From positions 682,001 through 746,000 of the forward strand of contig NZ_QWFZ01000003.1 in the NCBI RefSeq assembly GCF_003576315.1: a stretch of DNA of 64,000 nucleotides. Reading direction: 5' to 3'. The stretch comes from Henriciella mobilis (GTDB taxonomy: Bacteria; Pseudomonadota; Alphaproteobacteria; Caulobacterales; Hyphomonadaceae). The notes beneath the pieces were generated by a model. That model made no database searches and was not told where the DNA came from. It saw only the letters and a program-made list of their open reading frames with translations. Positions 54,605 to 63,921 of this stretch are shown here, in pieces. Position numbers and translations under genes: made by a program. Within the stretch, counting starts at the first letter, position 1, and every line of letters begins with the position of its first letter.

Positions 54605-54622
54605 CTGTCACAAAACTGTTAC
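54605..54622 (+). promoter_or_regulatory. PHO-box-like site before the TonB receptor
   Basis: CTGTCAC-AAAA-CTGTTAC matches the E. coli PhoB consensus at 16 of 18 positions; a TAATAG sits 7 nt downstream as a possible -10. 84 nt before the receptor ATG. Confidence 0.65.
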
Positions 54623-54705
54623 ACATGGCTAATAGAGCCCGCTGTAATTGGCTTTGGCATGTGTCTGAAGGGGCCGAAGCCGTCCAACCGAAGAAGGGGT
54701 TCTTC

Positions 54706-57700
54706 ATGTCAAACTGGAAGCTTCATTCCGGCGTCGCTGCGGCCATTATGGCAACCGCCGCGATCGTCGCACCTGCCGAGGCGCAGGTCACCACGTCCGG
54801 CATCCGCGGTAACGTCGTCGATTCCGAAGGCGCGCCGATTGCAAATGCCGACATCATCGTCCGTGACGAGGCGACCGGGCTTACCCGGACGACCACGACC
54901 ACGTCGGCCGGCCAGTTCGTGATCCGCAACCTCGGCGTTGGCGGCGACTATACCGTGACCGTCATGGCTGACGACTATCAGAGCCAGGAAATCACGGGCG
55001 TCCTGCTCAGCCTGGGCAACACGTCCGACTTCGACTTCGTTCTCTCCGAGGGCGACCGTACGATGGATACGATCGTTGTCACGGCGTCAGCTTCCCAGCT
55101 GGCCCCGGTTGCTGTCGGTCCGTCGGCCTCTTTCGGCCTCGAGACCCTGCAGAGCGCTCCGGCGATCAACCGCAACATCACCGACGTTCTGCGTCTCGAC
55201 CCGCGCGTCTATGTCGATGAGTCCCGCGGCGACCTCAACGCCGTTCAGTGTGGCGGCAAGAACTCGCGCTTCAACTCGCTGACCGTCGATGGCGTGAAGC
55301 TCAACGACAATTTCGGCCTCAACTCCAACGGCTACCCGACCGAGCGTATCCCGTTCTCCTATGACGCGATCGACCAGGTTTCTGTCGAACTGGCACCGTT
55401 TGATGTCCAGTATGGCGGCTTCTCGGCCTGTAACATCAACGCCGTCACCAAGTCGGGTACGAACGAGTTCCATGGTTACGCGTTCGGCGACTACACCAGC
55501 AACGATCTGCGCGCCGACAGCCTTGAAGGCGACGAGATCACGACCGGCGACTATGACGAGTACCGCTATGGCTTCGGTCTTGGCGGCCCGATCATCAAGG
55601 ACAAGCTGTTCTTCTTCGCCGCTTACGAAAAGCTCGAAGGTGCAAACCTCTTCGACCGCGGCCCGATTGGCTCGGGTGCCGTGAACGAAGTGAACATCAC
55701 GCAGGCCGAAGTCGACGAGATCGCAGCGATCGCTCGCGACATCTACGGTTACGATCCGGGCGAAATCCCGTCCAGCTTCGACAACGAAGACGAGAAGATC
55801 CTCGTCAAGCTCGACTGGAACATCACCGACGACCACCGTGCCAGCTTCACCTATAACTGGAACGATGGCTTCAACATCAGCCAGTCCGACGGTGACAGTG
55901 ACGAGCTGGAATTCTCCAATCACCTCTATGAGCGTGGTGCGGAACTGACGGCCTATGTCGGCTCGCTCTATTCGGACTGGACCGACAACTTCTCGACGGA
56001 AATCCGCGTCGGCTATTCCGAACTCGACAACCGTCAGAATTCTGTCGGCGGCACGGACTTCGGTGAAATCACGATCGAAACCGACGACGTCGACGTCTAC
56101 CTTGGCGGCGACGACTCGCGTCAGGCGAACAAGCTGTACTACGAAACCTTCAACCTCGCACTGAAGGGCTTCTACACGGCTGGCGCTCACAACTTCTCGT
56201 TCGGTTATGAGCAAGAGTCGCTCGACGTGTTCAACCTGTTCGTCCAGCACGTCGAAACCGAAATCGATTTCGACCGGAACCCGAATACGGTTGGCGCCTT
56301 TGACCGGGCGATCGAGAACTTCCGCCTCGGCCTAGCCGACAACGTCAACTACAACAACGCACCGTCCGGTGATCCGAACGATGCGGCCGCAGACTGGGGC
56401 TATGCGATCAACACGCTGTACGCCCAGGACGAGTACGACTTCGGAAACGGCTTCACGCTCATCGCCGGTCTGCGCTATGACTGGTACACGACCGATGACA
56501 AGCCGGAAACCAACCCGGACTTCCTGGCTGATTACGGCTTCTCCAACGGCCAGACCCTGGATGGCGAAGGCCTTCTGCAACCGCGTGTTGCCTTCACCTG
56601 GGACGTGAATGACGACCTGGATGTTCGCGGCGGTATCGGCATCTACTCCGGCGGCAACCCGAATGTCTGGCTGTCCAACACCTACTCGGCGAACAACGTT
56701 CTCCAGTTCGGTGCCGACGGCGGAGCTTTCGGTCTCGAAAACGGCGTGACCTCGCTGTTGACCGACGTTGCCTACGGCATGTGTGAAGACGGCGTTCCGA
56801 CCGGCCCGGGCTACTGCGTCCCGCAAGTGATGATCGACGCTGTTGCCGCTGGCGAAGGCTCCAACTTCGAGATCAACTATCTCGATCCGAACTTCGAGAT
56901 TCCGTACGAAGTGAAGCTGGCGCTCGGTGCGACCAAATTCGTCGACGTTCCGGCCCTGGGTGGCGAGTATGTCGTGTCTGCTGACGCGCTCTACACGATC
57001 ACCGAGAACAGCGCCGTCTGGATCCGCGGTGACCTCGAGCAGACCGGTACGACGACCGGCCCGGATGGCCGTGTCTATCCGACCTACTCGAGTGTTCGTG
57101 AGCCGGCATTCGTGCTGACGAACTCCCCGAGCGATGCTGAATCCCTCGTGCTGTCTGGCTCCATCGCCAAAGAGTACGACTTCGGTCTCGACTGGTCGCT
57201 GGGCTACGCCTACACCGACGCTGAAGATGTGCACCCGATGACCTCGTCGGTGGCCTTCTCCAACTATGTGAACCGTGCCTTCGGCGACCCGCAGGACACC
57301 AGTGCTGCGATCTCCGACTACAACACCAAGCACCGTTTCACGGGCCTCGTGAATTATGAGCGTGCCTTCTTCGGTGACAATGTGACGAGCTTCTCGGCCT
57401 TCGGTCAGCTCTCGTCGGGCCGTCCTTACAGCCTGGTCGCGGATATCGATCCGAACTCTGTTACGGGCTTCACGCCGTTCCTCGAAGGCAATCCCTTCCT
57501 GGCCGCCGGCGCTGTGCGTAACGGCGAAGAAGGCTCCTGGTGGGGCAAGGTCGATGTGAAAGTCGAGCAGGAATTCCTGCTGCCGAACGATCACACCGTG
57601 TCCGGCTTCATGGTGGTCGACAACTTCACCAACCTGCTGAACGACGAGTGGGGCATCCTTCGCGAGCCTGGCTTCCCGTCGGTCTGCACGGTCGATGCCT

Positions 57701-57786
57701 CTGGTACGCCGACCCAGCCTTGCGAAACCCGTCAGGGCGATGCGTCGCGCTACGAAATCCGCTTCGGTGTGCGTTACGAGTTCTAA
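54706..57786 (+). CDS. Oar-like TonB-dependent receptor
   Basis: 1026 residues from the ATG at 54706 (AAGGGG 7 nt upstream). Signal peptide (VAAAIMATAAIVAPAEA), carboxypeptidase-regulatory-like domain (about 28-108: IRGNVVDSEGAPIANADIIV), a TonB-box-like TIVVTAS (about 124-130), plug (about 130-270) and a long barrel ending RYEIRFGVRYEF. Typical of large outer-membrane receptors for polymers or chelates. A PHO-box-like motif upstream suggests induction by phosphate starvation. Own terminator. Confidence 0.93.
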   Translation: MSNWKLHSGVAAAIMATAAIVAPAEAQVTTSGIRGNVVDSEGAPIANADIIVRDEATGLTRTTTTTSAGQFVIRNLGVGGDYTVTVMADDYQSQEITGVLLSLGNTSDFDFVLSEGDRTMDTIVVTASASQLAPVAVGPSASFGLETLQSAPAINRNITDVLRLDPRVYVDESRGDLNAVQCGGKNSRFNSLTVDGVKLNDNFGLNSNGYPTERIPFSYDAIDQVSVELAPFDVQYGGFSACNINAVTKSGTNEFHGYAFGDYTSNDLRADSLEGDEITTGDYDEYRYGFGLGGPIIKDKLFFFAAYEKLEGANLFDRGPIGSGAVNEVNITQAEVDEIAAIARDIYGYDPGEIPSSFDNEDEKILVKLDWNITDDHRASFTYNWNDGFNISQSDGDSDELEFSNHLYERGAELTAYVGSLYSDWTDNFSTEIRVGYSELDNRQNSVGGTDFGEITIETDDVDVYLGGDDSRQANKLYYETFNLALKGFYTAGAHNFSFGYEQESLDVFNLFVQHVETEIDFDRNPNTVGAFDRAIENFRLGLADNVNYNNAPSGDPNDAAADWGYAINTLYAQDEYDFGNGFTLIAGLRYDWYTTDDKPETNPDFLADYGFSNGQTLDGEGLLQPRVAFTWDVNDDLDVRGGIGIYSGGNPNVWLSNTYSANNVLQFGADGGAFGLENGVTSLLTDVAYGMCEDGVPTGPGYCVPQVMIDAVAAGEGSNFEINYLDPNFEIPYEVKLALGATKFVDVPALGGEYVVSADALYTITENSAVWIRGDLEQTGTTTGPDGRVYPTYSSVREPAFVLTNSPSDAESLVLSGSIAKEYDFGLDWSLGYAYTDAEDVHPMTSSVAFSNYVNRAFGDPQDTSAAISDYNTKHRFTGLVNYERAFFGDNVTSFSAFGQLSSGRPYSLVADIDPNSVTGFTPFLEGNPFLAAGAVRNGEEGSWWGKVDVKVEQEFLLPNDHTVSGFMVVDNFTNLLNDEWGILREPGFPSVCTVDASGTPTQPCETRQGDASRYEIRFGVRYEF

Positions 57787-57818
57787 GCTCGTCGCTAACC
57801 GCGCGAATACAATACGGA

Positions 57819-57851
57819 AGGGCGGCTCCATGCGGGCCGCCCTTTCTCTTT
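57819..57851 (+). terminator. terminator of the TonB receptor gene
   Basis: AGGGCGGC / GCCGCCCT (8-bp stem, 9-nt loop) followed by TTTCTCTTTT. Confidence 0.8.
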
Positions 57852-57878
57852 TGGGGAAGCTATGGCAAGTCGCGCCAC

Positions 57879-58883
57879 ATGAAGACGACTACACTCGCTC
57901 ACACTCCGCCTGAATGGGCGCCCCAGTCCGCCGTCTGGGTTGGCTGGCCTCACCTGCGCGAGGCCTGGGCCGAAGATTATGAAGGCGCCCAGCGCGAGAT
58001 CGCGGCGCTGATCAAGGCACTGGCCCCTGTCGTGACGGTGAAATTGGTCATCGGCGCGCCGCATTCGCGGCCCGAGGCCGTCGAGCTGATCGGGGACCTG
58101 GCAGAACTTTACGACGCGCCCATGGGTGATATCTGGCTACGCGATATCGGACCGGTCTTCGTGAAGTTCCGCAACCGGCTGGAGGGGCTTGGCTTCACCT
58201 TCAATGGCTGGGGCGGCAAGTATGAGCTGGAAGGCGACACAGAAACCGCTGCGGCCATTGCGCGACTGGAAGGTCACCCGCTCAAGCGTCTCGACTTCGT
58301 GCTTGAAGGCGGCGCTGTGGAACAGGACGGCGAGGGCAATCTTATTACGACCCGACAGTGCGTTCTGAATCCCAACCGCAATGCGGGGTGGACGCAAGAC
58401 AAGGCTGAAGCCGCGCTGAGAGAGGCCTTCAATGCCCAGCGCATCATCTGGCTTGGCGACGGATTGCTCGGCGACCACACGGATGGCCATGTCGATAACA
58501 TTGCCCGCTTCGTCGCCCCCGGTCATGTGATCTGCCAGACGCCGTCCGGCGATGATGATCCGAATGCTGACATTCTGCGCGCGATCGAAAGCGAACTGCG
58601 CGCGGCCGAGCTCCAGGTCTCGACCATCCCCTCGCCCGGACGGATAGAGGATGAGGATGGGGAGCCTGTTCCGGCCAGCCACATGAACTTTCTGATCTCG
58701 AACGGCCGGGTCATTCTGCCCGTCTATGAAGACGAGCATTCGAAGCGCGCAGAGGCGGAGCTGCAAGCGATCATGCCGGACCACGAGGTCATCTCGCTTC
58801 CGGCCAATCACATCCTGACCGGCGGCGGCAGTTTTCACTGCATGACACAGCAGGTCCCCGAAACCGAAGGAGCCCTTCCATGA
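57879..58883 (+). CDS. aguA: agmatine deiminase
   Basis: Converts agmatine to N-carbamoylputrescine. 334 residues, peptidyl-arginine deiminase fold: WVGWPHLREAW, DIWLRDIGPVF, VLEGGAVEQDGEG, GDHTDGHVDNIARFV and the catalytic Cys in GGGSFHCMTQQ. The ribosome site is weak. Its stop overlaps the aguB start as ATGA. Confidence 0.95.
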   Translation: MKTTTLAHTPPEWAPQSAVWVGWPHLREAWAEDYEGAQREIAALIKALAPVVTVKLVIGAPHSRPEAVELIGDLAELYDAPMGDIWLRDIGPVFVKFRNRLEGLGFTFNGWGGKYELEGDTETAAAIARLEGHPLKRLDFVLEGGAVEQDGEGNLITTRQCVLNPNRNAGWTQDKAEAALREAFNAQRIIWLGDGLLGDHTDGHVDNIARFVAPGHVICQTPSGDDDPNADILRAIESELRAAELQVSTIPSPGRIEDEDGEPVPASHMNFLISNGRVILPVYEDEHSKRAEAELQAIMPDHEVISLPANHILTGGGSFHCMTQQVPETEGALP

Positions 58884-59725
58884 ACCGTACGCTGACGGTT
58901 GCCGCGCTGCAGGCCTCTTTTTCAAAGGATATGCAGGCCAATATCGACAAGGTATCGGGCCTGATCCGCGATGCCGCCGCGCAAGGCGCCGACGTGATCC
59001 TGCCGTCCGAACTCTTCTGCGACCACTATTTCTGCAAGGTCCAGGACGAGAAATTCTTTGCTACAGCCTATCCGTGGGCGGAGCATCCGGCGGTCGAGCA
59101 GCTGTCAGTCCTGGCGAAAGAGCTCGGCGTCGTCATCCCGGTCTCGATTTATGAAAAGGACGGGCCGGAATACTACAATTCCATCGTCATCATTGACGCT
59201 GACGGCACCCCGCTCGGCGTTTACCGCAAGTCCCATATCCCGGACGGGCCAGGCTATATGGAGAAGTTCTATTTCCGGCCGGGCAATACGGGCTTCCGGG
59301 TGTGGGACACGATGAAAGGGCGGCTCGGCGTTGGCATATGCTGGGACCAGTGGTTCCCGGAGGCCGCGCGCGCGATGACGCTGATGGGCGCCGACATCCT
59401 GTTCTATCCAACAGCCATCGGCTCGGAGCCGCATGATGCAAGCCTGGATACGGCCGCCCGGTGGCGCCGGGCGATGCAGGGTCATGCCGTCTCCAATGTC
59501 ATTCCCGTCGTCGCCGCCAACCGGACCGGAGACGAGGAAGGACAGGTGTTTTACGGAACGAGCTTCATCGCCGACCATGCCGGCGAGATCGTTTCCGAGC
59601 TTGGCCGGGACGAAGAAGGCGTCATTACCGCCGAATTCGACCTCGACTTCCTCGACCGCCATCGCGCCGCCTGGGGCTTCTTTCGCGACCGGCGCACCGA
59701 TCTCTACGACGTCCTGTTCGATTGA
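58880..59725 (+). CDS. aguB: N-carbamoylputrescine amidase
   Basis: Hydrolyses N-carbamoylputrescine to putrescine. 281 residues, nitrilase superfamily with the full triad E44 (LPSELF), K117 (YRKSHIPD) and C154 (GICWDQWFPE). Coupled to aguA by a 4-nt overlap; together they complete putrescine formation from agmatine. No arginine decarboxylase is nearby. Confidence 0.96.
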   Translation: MNRTLTVAALQASFSKDMQANIDKVSGLIRDAAAQGADVILPSELFCDHYFCKVQDEKFFATAYPWAEHPAVEQLSVLAKELGVVIPVSIYEKDGPEYYNSIVIIDADGTPLGVYRKSHIPDGPGYMEKFYFRPGNTGFRVWDTMKGRLGVGICWDQWFPEAARAMTLMGADILFYPTAIGSEPHDASLDTAARWRRAMQGHAVSNVIPVVAANRTGDEEGQVFYGTSFIADHAGEIVSELGRDEEGVITAEFDLDFLDRHRAAWGFFRDRRTDLYDVLFD

Positions 59726-59747
59726 AGCGCGATTGAGCGCGGCGGAA

Positions 59748-59790
59748 TAAAAAAAGCGGGCCGGTCAATCAGACCCGGCCCGCTTTCTAC
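59748..59790. terminator. bidirectional terminator between aguB and the helix-hairpin-helix gene
   Basis: 11-bp stem AAGCGGGCCGG / CCGGCCCGCTT (10-nt loop) with A7 on the left and a short T-run on the right. Confidence 0.85.
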
Positions 59791-59810
59791 TATACACTTT
59801 TTGCGGCGGC

Positions 59811-60434
59811 TTAGTGCAGCGCGCCGTTCGACATGAACTTCTGCGCCTGCTCGATCCACTGCTCACGAGCCACCCGGCCCTTGAAGGCGAGGAAGTCATC
59901 GACCCACTTGGCTTCGGGCTCTTCCCAGGCAGCGATCTGCCGGAAGTGGTAGATGCCGAGATCGTTCAGCGTCTTGGACAGTTTCGGGCCGATCCCCTTG
60001 ATGCGGGTCAGGTCGTCCGCACTGCCGTCAGGCGCCTCGATGCCTGTCGGGCGGCGAAGCACGTCGCCGGCCGCTTCCGGCATGAATTTCGACATGTCGA
60101 ACATTGTCGTGAAGTCGACTTGCGGCCCGTTGCGGCGCACCTGGTCGAACCAGTCGGTCACCACGCCGCCCGGAACGGTCTGCGGCCAGCGCATCCAGCT
60201 CGGCATGGCGTCGAGGACCTTGGCCGTATTTTCCCAGTGCTGGAGGTTGAGATCTGCCAGCTTGCGGAAGACGTCGCGGGTCAGGTCTTCCGAGGTCGTC
60301 TTTTCGGAGTCCGGATGCATGGAAAGGACGGTCTCAAGCCAGGCTTCGCCAGCGCTTCGGCTGAGATCTGTCCATGCCGCAAGGGACTCGGTCCAGAGGT
60401 CGATCGGATTGAGTTTTGCTTCGGCGGTCGTCAT
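59811..60434 (-). CDS. helix-hairpin-helix protein with phasin-like N-terminus
   Basis: 207 residues from the ATG at 60434 (AAGGAG 9 nt upstream). N-terminal ~120 residues are helical and Trp-rich (NPIDLWTESLAAWTDLSRSA), similar in layout to phasins. The C-terminus has a helix-hairpin-helix unit (LTRIKGIGPKLSKTLNDLGI, then YHFRQIAAWEEPEAKWVDDF) also found at the end of some NuoE proteins. Could bind granules and DNA, but this is inference. Confidence 0.78.
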   Translation of the reverse strand: MTTAEAKLNPIDLWTESLAAWTDLSRSAGEAWLETVLSMHPDSEKTTSEDLTRDVFRKLADLNLQHWENTAKVLDAMPSWMRWPQTVPGGVVTDWFDQVRRNGPQVDFTTMFDMSKFMPEAAGDVLRRPTGIEAPDGSADDLTRIKGIGPKLSKTLNDLGIYHFRQIAAWEEPEAKWVDDFLAFKGRVAREQWIEQAQKFMSNGALH

Positions 60435-60467
60435 CAAAGGCGCTCCTTTGCGCGTATGCTGCGGTGC

Positions 60468-60496
60468 AACATAACCTTTATTGAGTGCTTTTTCAA
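60468..60496 (-). promoter_or_regulatory. predicted promoter of the helix-hairpin-helix gene
   Basis: TTGAAA, exactly 17 bp, TATGTT on the minus strand, with the start codon about 34 nt further on. Confidence 0.6.
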
Positions 60497-60651
60497 GCTT
60501 TTTGCGCAAGCGTCACCTGCGGACCTTCGCGGGTGCAGCATTCTGTGCGCCTGCCGGGCCGCGGTCCGGGCCGAGGCCGATGTCGCGCCAACGCCATATT
60601 AACGCCTGAAGCGAAGCATCCTATGGTCTTCGAACCGGAGGTCTCGCACTG

Positions 60652-61536
60652 ATGCCGAACGAAACCATCCTGTCGAGCCGCATTGTGCCCGTGCCGGAGG
60701 CCGGACGCGTGCTGGTCTTCGATTCTGGCATGGGCGGCCTGACCGTGGCGCGTGAGATTATGGCGCGGGCGCCCGGCATCGCGGTCGACTACGCGGCCGA
60801 TACCGGCTTCTTTCCCTATGGCGACAAATCCGATGCAGCGCTTCGCGAGCGTCTGCCCGAGATCGCCTCGCGGCTGGTTGATGCCGCACGTCCGGATGTC
60901 TTCGTGATTGCCTGCAACACGGCGAGCACGCTGGCGCTGGACCAGGTTCGCGCGGCGCTGTCCATCCCGGTGGTCGGTACGGTCCCGGCGATCAAGCCTG
61001 CTGCGGCGGAGAGCCAGTCCGGCGTTATCGGCCTGCTCGCGACGCCTGGCACAATCCGGCGCCAGTACACGGCAGACCTCATTCGCGATTTTGCCAGCCA
61101 TGTCAGCGTGATCCTGCACGGCAGCATTGAACTTGTCCGTCTTGCCGAGGCCCATGCGGCAGGTGAGCCCTATGACGCCAACGGTTTTGCAGAAGCGCAG
61201 CGCCCGCTTTTCGAGGCAGAAGGCGGCGACCAGCTCGATACCATCGTCCTCGCCTGCACGCATTTTCCGCTGGTGCGCGATCAGCTTGCGGCGGCAGCGC
61301 CGCGTCCGGTCAGGTACATCGACTCAGGCGCAGCCATAGCCCGTCAGACGTTGCGGGTGCTGTTTCGCCAGGTCGATGGACGATCAGCGACTGAGATGCC
61401 GGGCGGGCGTGTTTTCCTGAGCGGCCCGCCAGCGGACAGTGAGCGGCTGGTAAAGGTCTGCCGCCGCTTCGGCTTCGGAACTGCCATAGGGCTCGATGAC
61501 ACCGCGCATGCAGAAAACCGGTCGGCTCACATCTGA
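60652..61536 (+). CDS. murI: glutamate racemase
   Basis: Makes D-glutamate for peptidoglycan. 294 residues. VFDSGMGGLTVAREI, TGFFPYGDKS, the two catalytic Cys C88 (ACNTAST) and C202 (ACTHFPLV) are intact. Slightly longer than average at both ends. pstS follows, and the PHO-box-like site overlaps the murI stop region. Confidence 0.96.
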   Translation: MPNETILSSRIVPVPEAGRVLVFDSGMGGLTVAREIMARAPGIAVDYAADTGFFPYGDKSDAALRERLPEIASRLVDAARPDVFVIACNTASTLALDQVRAALSIPVVGTVPAIKPAAAESQSGVIGLLATPGTIRRQYTADLIRDFASHVSVILHGSIELVRLAEAHAAGEPYDANGFAEAQRPLFEAEGGDQLDTIVLACTHFPLVRDQLAAAAPRPVRYIDSGAAIARQTLRVLFRQVDGRSATEMPGGRVFLSGPPADSERLVKVCRRFGFGTAIGLDDTAHAENRSAHI

Positions 61537-61554
61537 CTGTCACAAAACTTCGAT
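61537..61554 (+). promoter_or_regulatory. partial PHO-box-like site before pstS
   Basis: CTGTCAC-AAAA-CTTCGAT: the first repeat and spacer are identical to the site before the TonB receptor, the second repeat matches poorly (about 4 of 7). 38 nt before the pstS ATG. Confidence 0.45.
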
Positions 61555-61591
61555 AATTGAGGCAGACTTGAAGTTCAGGAAGGTGCTCTTC

Positions 61592-62683
61592 ATGCGGTCT
61601 CTTCTCGCCCTGCTCAGCCTCGCATTCACCGCTGCCGCGTGTGCACCCGAGGTCGACCTCTCGCAGATCGATGCCCAGAGCGGCGCCCCACCTGTCTTTG
61701 CAGCGTCGCCAGACCAGAAGATCAAGATTGTCGGCTCCTCAACGGTTGCGCCCTTCTCGACCACGGTCGCCGAACAGTTCGGGGCGATTTCAGAGTTTCC
61801 GACGCCGATCGTGGAGACGACCGGTACGGGCGGCGGCTTCAAGGCATTTTGCCAGGGTATCGGACCGGACCAGCCATCGATTTCCAATGCCTCCCGCCCG
61901 GTCAAACCCTCCGAGATCGAGCTTTGCCGCAAGGCCGGTATCACCGAGATCGTCGAGGTTAAAATCGGCTATGACGGCATCGTTCTGGCCAATGCCAAAG
62001 GCTCGCCCGAACTGGACCTCACCAAGGCGGAGATTTTCCTGGCGCTGGCCGAACAGATTCCGGACGGCCAAGGCGGCTGGATGAAGAATCCGCACCAGAC
62101 CTGGAAGGATGTCGCAGACCATTTGCCGGACATGCCGATCCTCGTTTCCGGCCCACCGCCGACCTCTGGTACGCGTGACGCCTTTGCGGAGCTGGCCATG
62201 GAAGGCGGCGCCGAGGAAATTCCAGAAGTCGCCGCACTGAAGGAAACGGACAAGGCCCTTTTTGCCAAGCGCGCCACCACCATCCGGATGGACGGCAAAT
62301 GGATCGATTCCGGCGAGAACGACACGGCCATCGTCCAGACCCTGATGAAGAACCCCGACAGTATTGGCATCATGGGCTACTCCTTCCTGGAGCAGAATCT
62401 CGACCGCCTGAAAGGTGCGCATATCGAGGGCACCGATCCGACTTTCGATCAGATCGCCAGCGGCCGGTATGGCATTTCCCGGTCCATGTTCTTCTACGTG
62501 AAAAAGCAGAACCTCCCGCTCGTGCCGGGCATTGAGGGCTTCGTCAGCGAGTTCACCCAGGAAGACGCCTGGGGTCCGACGGGCTACCTGGTGGAAAAGG
62601 GGCTTATTCCGCTTTCGGCCGAAGAGCGCGAAGCCGAGCGCCAGCATGCCCTCGCCATGATCCCGATGGGCGCTGACAGCTAG
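61592..62683 (+). CDS. pstS: phosphate-binding PstS-like lipoprotein
   Basis: 363 residues from the ATG at 61592. Lipobox AAACAP (C17), then the periplasmic binding domain: KIKIVGSSTVAPFSTTVAEQ, ETTGTGGGFKAFCQG, SNASRPVKPSE, GYDGIVLANAKG, GPPPTSGTRDAFAELAM. Binds phosphate for an ABC transporter; pstCAB are not next to it. Convergent with a GT4 gene. Confidence 0.93.
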   Translation: MRSLLALLSLAFTAAACAPEVDLSQIDAQSGAPPVFAASPDQKIKIVGSSTVAPFSTTVAEQFGAISEFPTPIVETTGTGGGFKAFCQGIGPDQPSISNASRPVKPSEIELCRKAGITEIVEVKIGYDGIVLANAKGSPELDLTKAEIFLALAEQIPDGQGGWMKNPHQTWKDVADHLPDMPILVSGPPPTSGTRDAFAELAMEGGAEEIPEVAALKETDKALFAKRATTIRMDGKWIDSGENDTAIVQTLMKNPDSIGIMGYSFLEQNLDRLKGAHIEGTDPTFDQIASGRYGISRSMFFYVKKQNLPLVPGIEGFVSEFTQEDAWGPTGYLVEKGLIPLSAEEREAERQHALAMIPMGADS

Positions 62684-62692
62684 GCAGCTGGG

Positions 62693-63802
62693 CTAAGCCT
62701 CTGGCGGCGTTTCCACGGGCGGTTTCTTCTTGCGCCGGCGCAGGCGGATCTTTTGCCAGAAGCGTTTGCGTTCCGGCACCGGCAGCGGATCAAGATTCTC
62801 GATGAAGGCCTCAGCGCACGCTCTCCAGCTATAGCCCTCGGCATAGGTGCGCGCGGTTTCGCGGCTGAGCTTCAGCGCGTCGACACAGGCCTGCTGCAGG
62901 TCCTCACCGATGACGCCGGCATTCGACCCAGGAATGATATCGCGCGGGCCCGGCGCGTCATAGGCGGCGACCGGTGTGCCGGCGGCCATCGCTTCCAGGA
63001 TGACGAGGCCGAACGTGTCGGTCAGGCTTGGAAAGCAGAAGACGTCAGCGCTCGCAAAACAGGTCGCCAGCTCTTCCTCGAACTTCGCGCCGAGGAATTT
63101 CACCTTCGGATATTTCCGCTTCAGTTCTTCAAGCTGCGGGCCTTCGCCGACAACGACTTTCGAGCCGGGCAGGTCGAGTTTCAGGAAGGCTTCGATATTC
63201 TTCTCGACCGCGACACGGCCGACATTCAGGAAGATGGGACGCGGCAGGCCCTCGAACGGGTCACCTGGCTGGCCCTCCTCGATGCGCCGCGAGGGGTGGA
63301 ACAGGTCGACATCCACGCCGCGCGTCCATGAGACGACATTGTTGAAGCCGTGATCTTCCAGCTCCTTGCGCATGGACGGTGTCGCGACCATCACCTTGCC
63401 GGAATATTTGTGGAACCAGCGGACGAACCCATACCCCCAGGCCGTCGGGATGGGAAACCGCGCAGAGACATATTCCGGGAAGCGCGTGTGATAGGAGGTC
63501 GAGAAGGGGTGCTTTTCCTTCAGGCACATGGCGCGGCCCGCGAGGCCCAGCGTGCCCTCGGTTGCAATATGGACGGCATCGGGCTGGAAGCTTTCAAACC
63601 GTTCGGAAATGGCCTTGCGGGCGAACAGGGCAAGGCGGATTTCGCTATAGGTCGGCAGCGGGATGGTCGTGAAACCGTCGGCAGGCGAGACGACTTCCCA
63701 CTCATGCCCCATGGCCTCGCATTCGGCGATCACCCGTTTCATCGTGCGTACGACACCGTTCACCTGAGGTTCCCAGGCATCGGTAATGAGCATGATACGC
63801 AT
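62693..63802 (-). CDS. GT4-family glycosyltransferase (SqdX/MgtA-like)
   Basis: 369 residues from the ATG at 63802 (AAGGAG 5-6 nt upstream). N-terminal MRIMLITDAWEPQVNGVVRT is typical of the glycolipid glycosyltransferase subgroup; FSTSYHTRFPEYVSARFPIP, FLNVGRVAVEKNIEAFLKLD and the E-x7-E site DTFGLVILEAMAAGTPVAAY follow, then a basic C-terminal tail (RKRFWQKIRLRRRKKKPP) that may contact the membrane. Members add sugars to diacylglycerol, often under phosphate limitation. Confidence 0.9.
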   Translation of the reverse strand: MRIMLITDAWEPQVNGVVRTMKRVIAECEAMGHEWEVVSPADGFTTIPLPTYSEIRLALFARKAISERFESFQPDAVHIATEGTLGLAGRAMCLKEKHPFSTSYHTRFPEYVSARFPIPTAWGYGFVRWFHKYSGKVMVATPSMRKELEDHGFNNVVSWTRGVDVDLFHPSRRIEEGQPGDPFEGLPRPIFLNVGRVAVEKNIEAFLKLDLPGSKVVVGEGPQLEELKRKYPKVKFLGAKFEEELATCFASADVFCFPSLTDTFGLVILEAMAAGTPVAAYDAPGPRDIIPGSNAGVIGEDLQQACVDALKLSRETARTYAEGYSWRACAEAFIENLDPLPVPERKRFWQKIRLRRRKKKPPVETPPEA

Positions 63803-63921
63803 CGGGTCTCCTTGCAGCTGTCCGCAGCGCGACACTTTTAGGCGCATTCCAGCGGGCGTAAACCTGCGGGAAGATTGTAATTATAACGAGAGTGCAGCAG
63901 GTTCGAGCAGGGAGCACAACC

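Noticed and set aside
55087-57831. Two long minus-strand frames opposite the TonB receptor
   Set aside because: Mirror frames caused by strong codon bias in the receptor gene.
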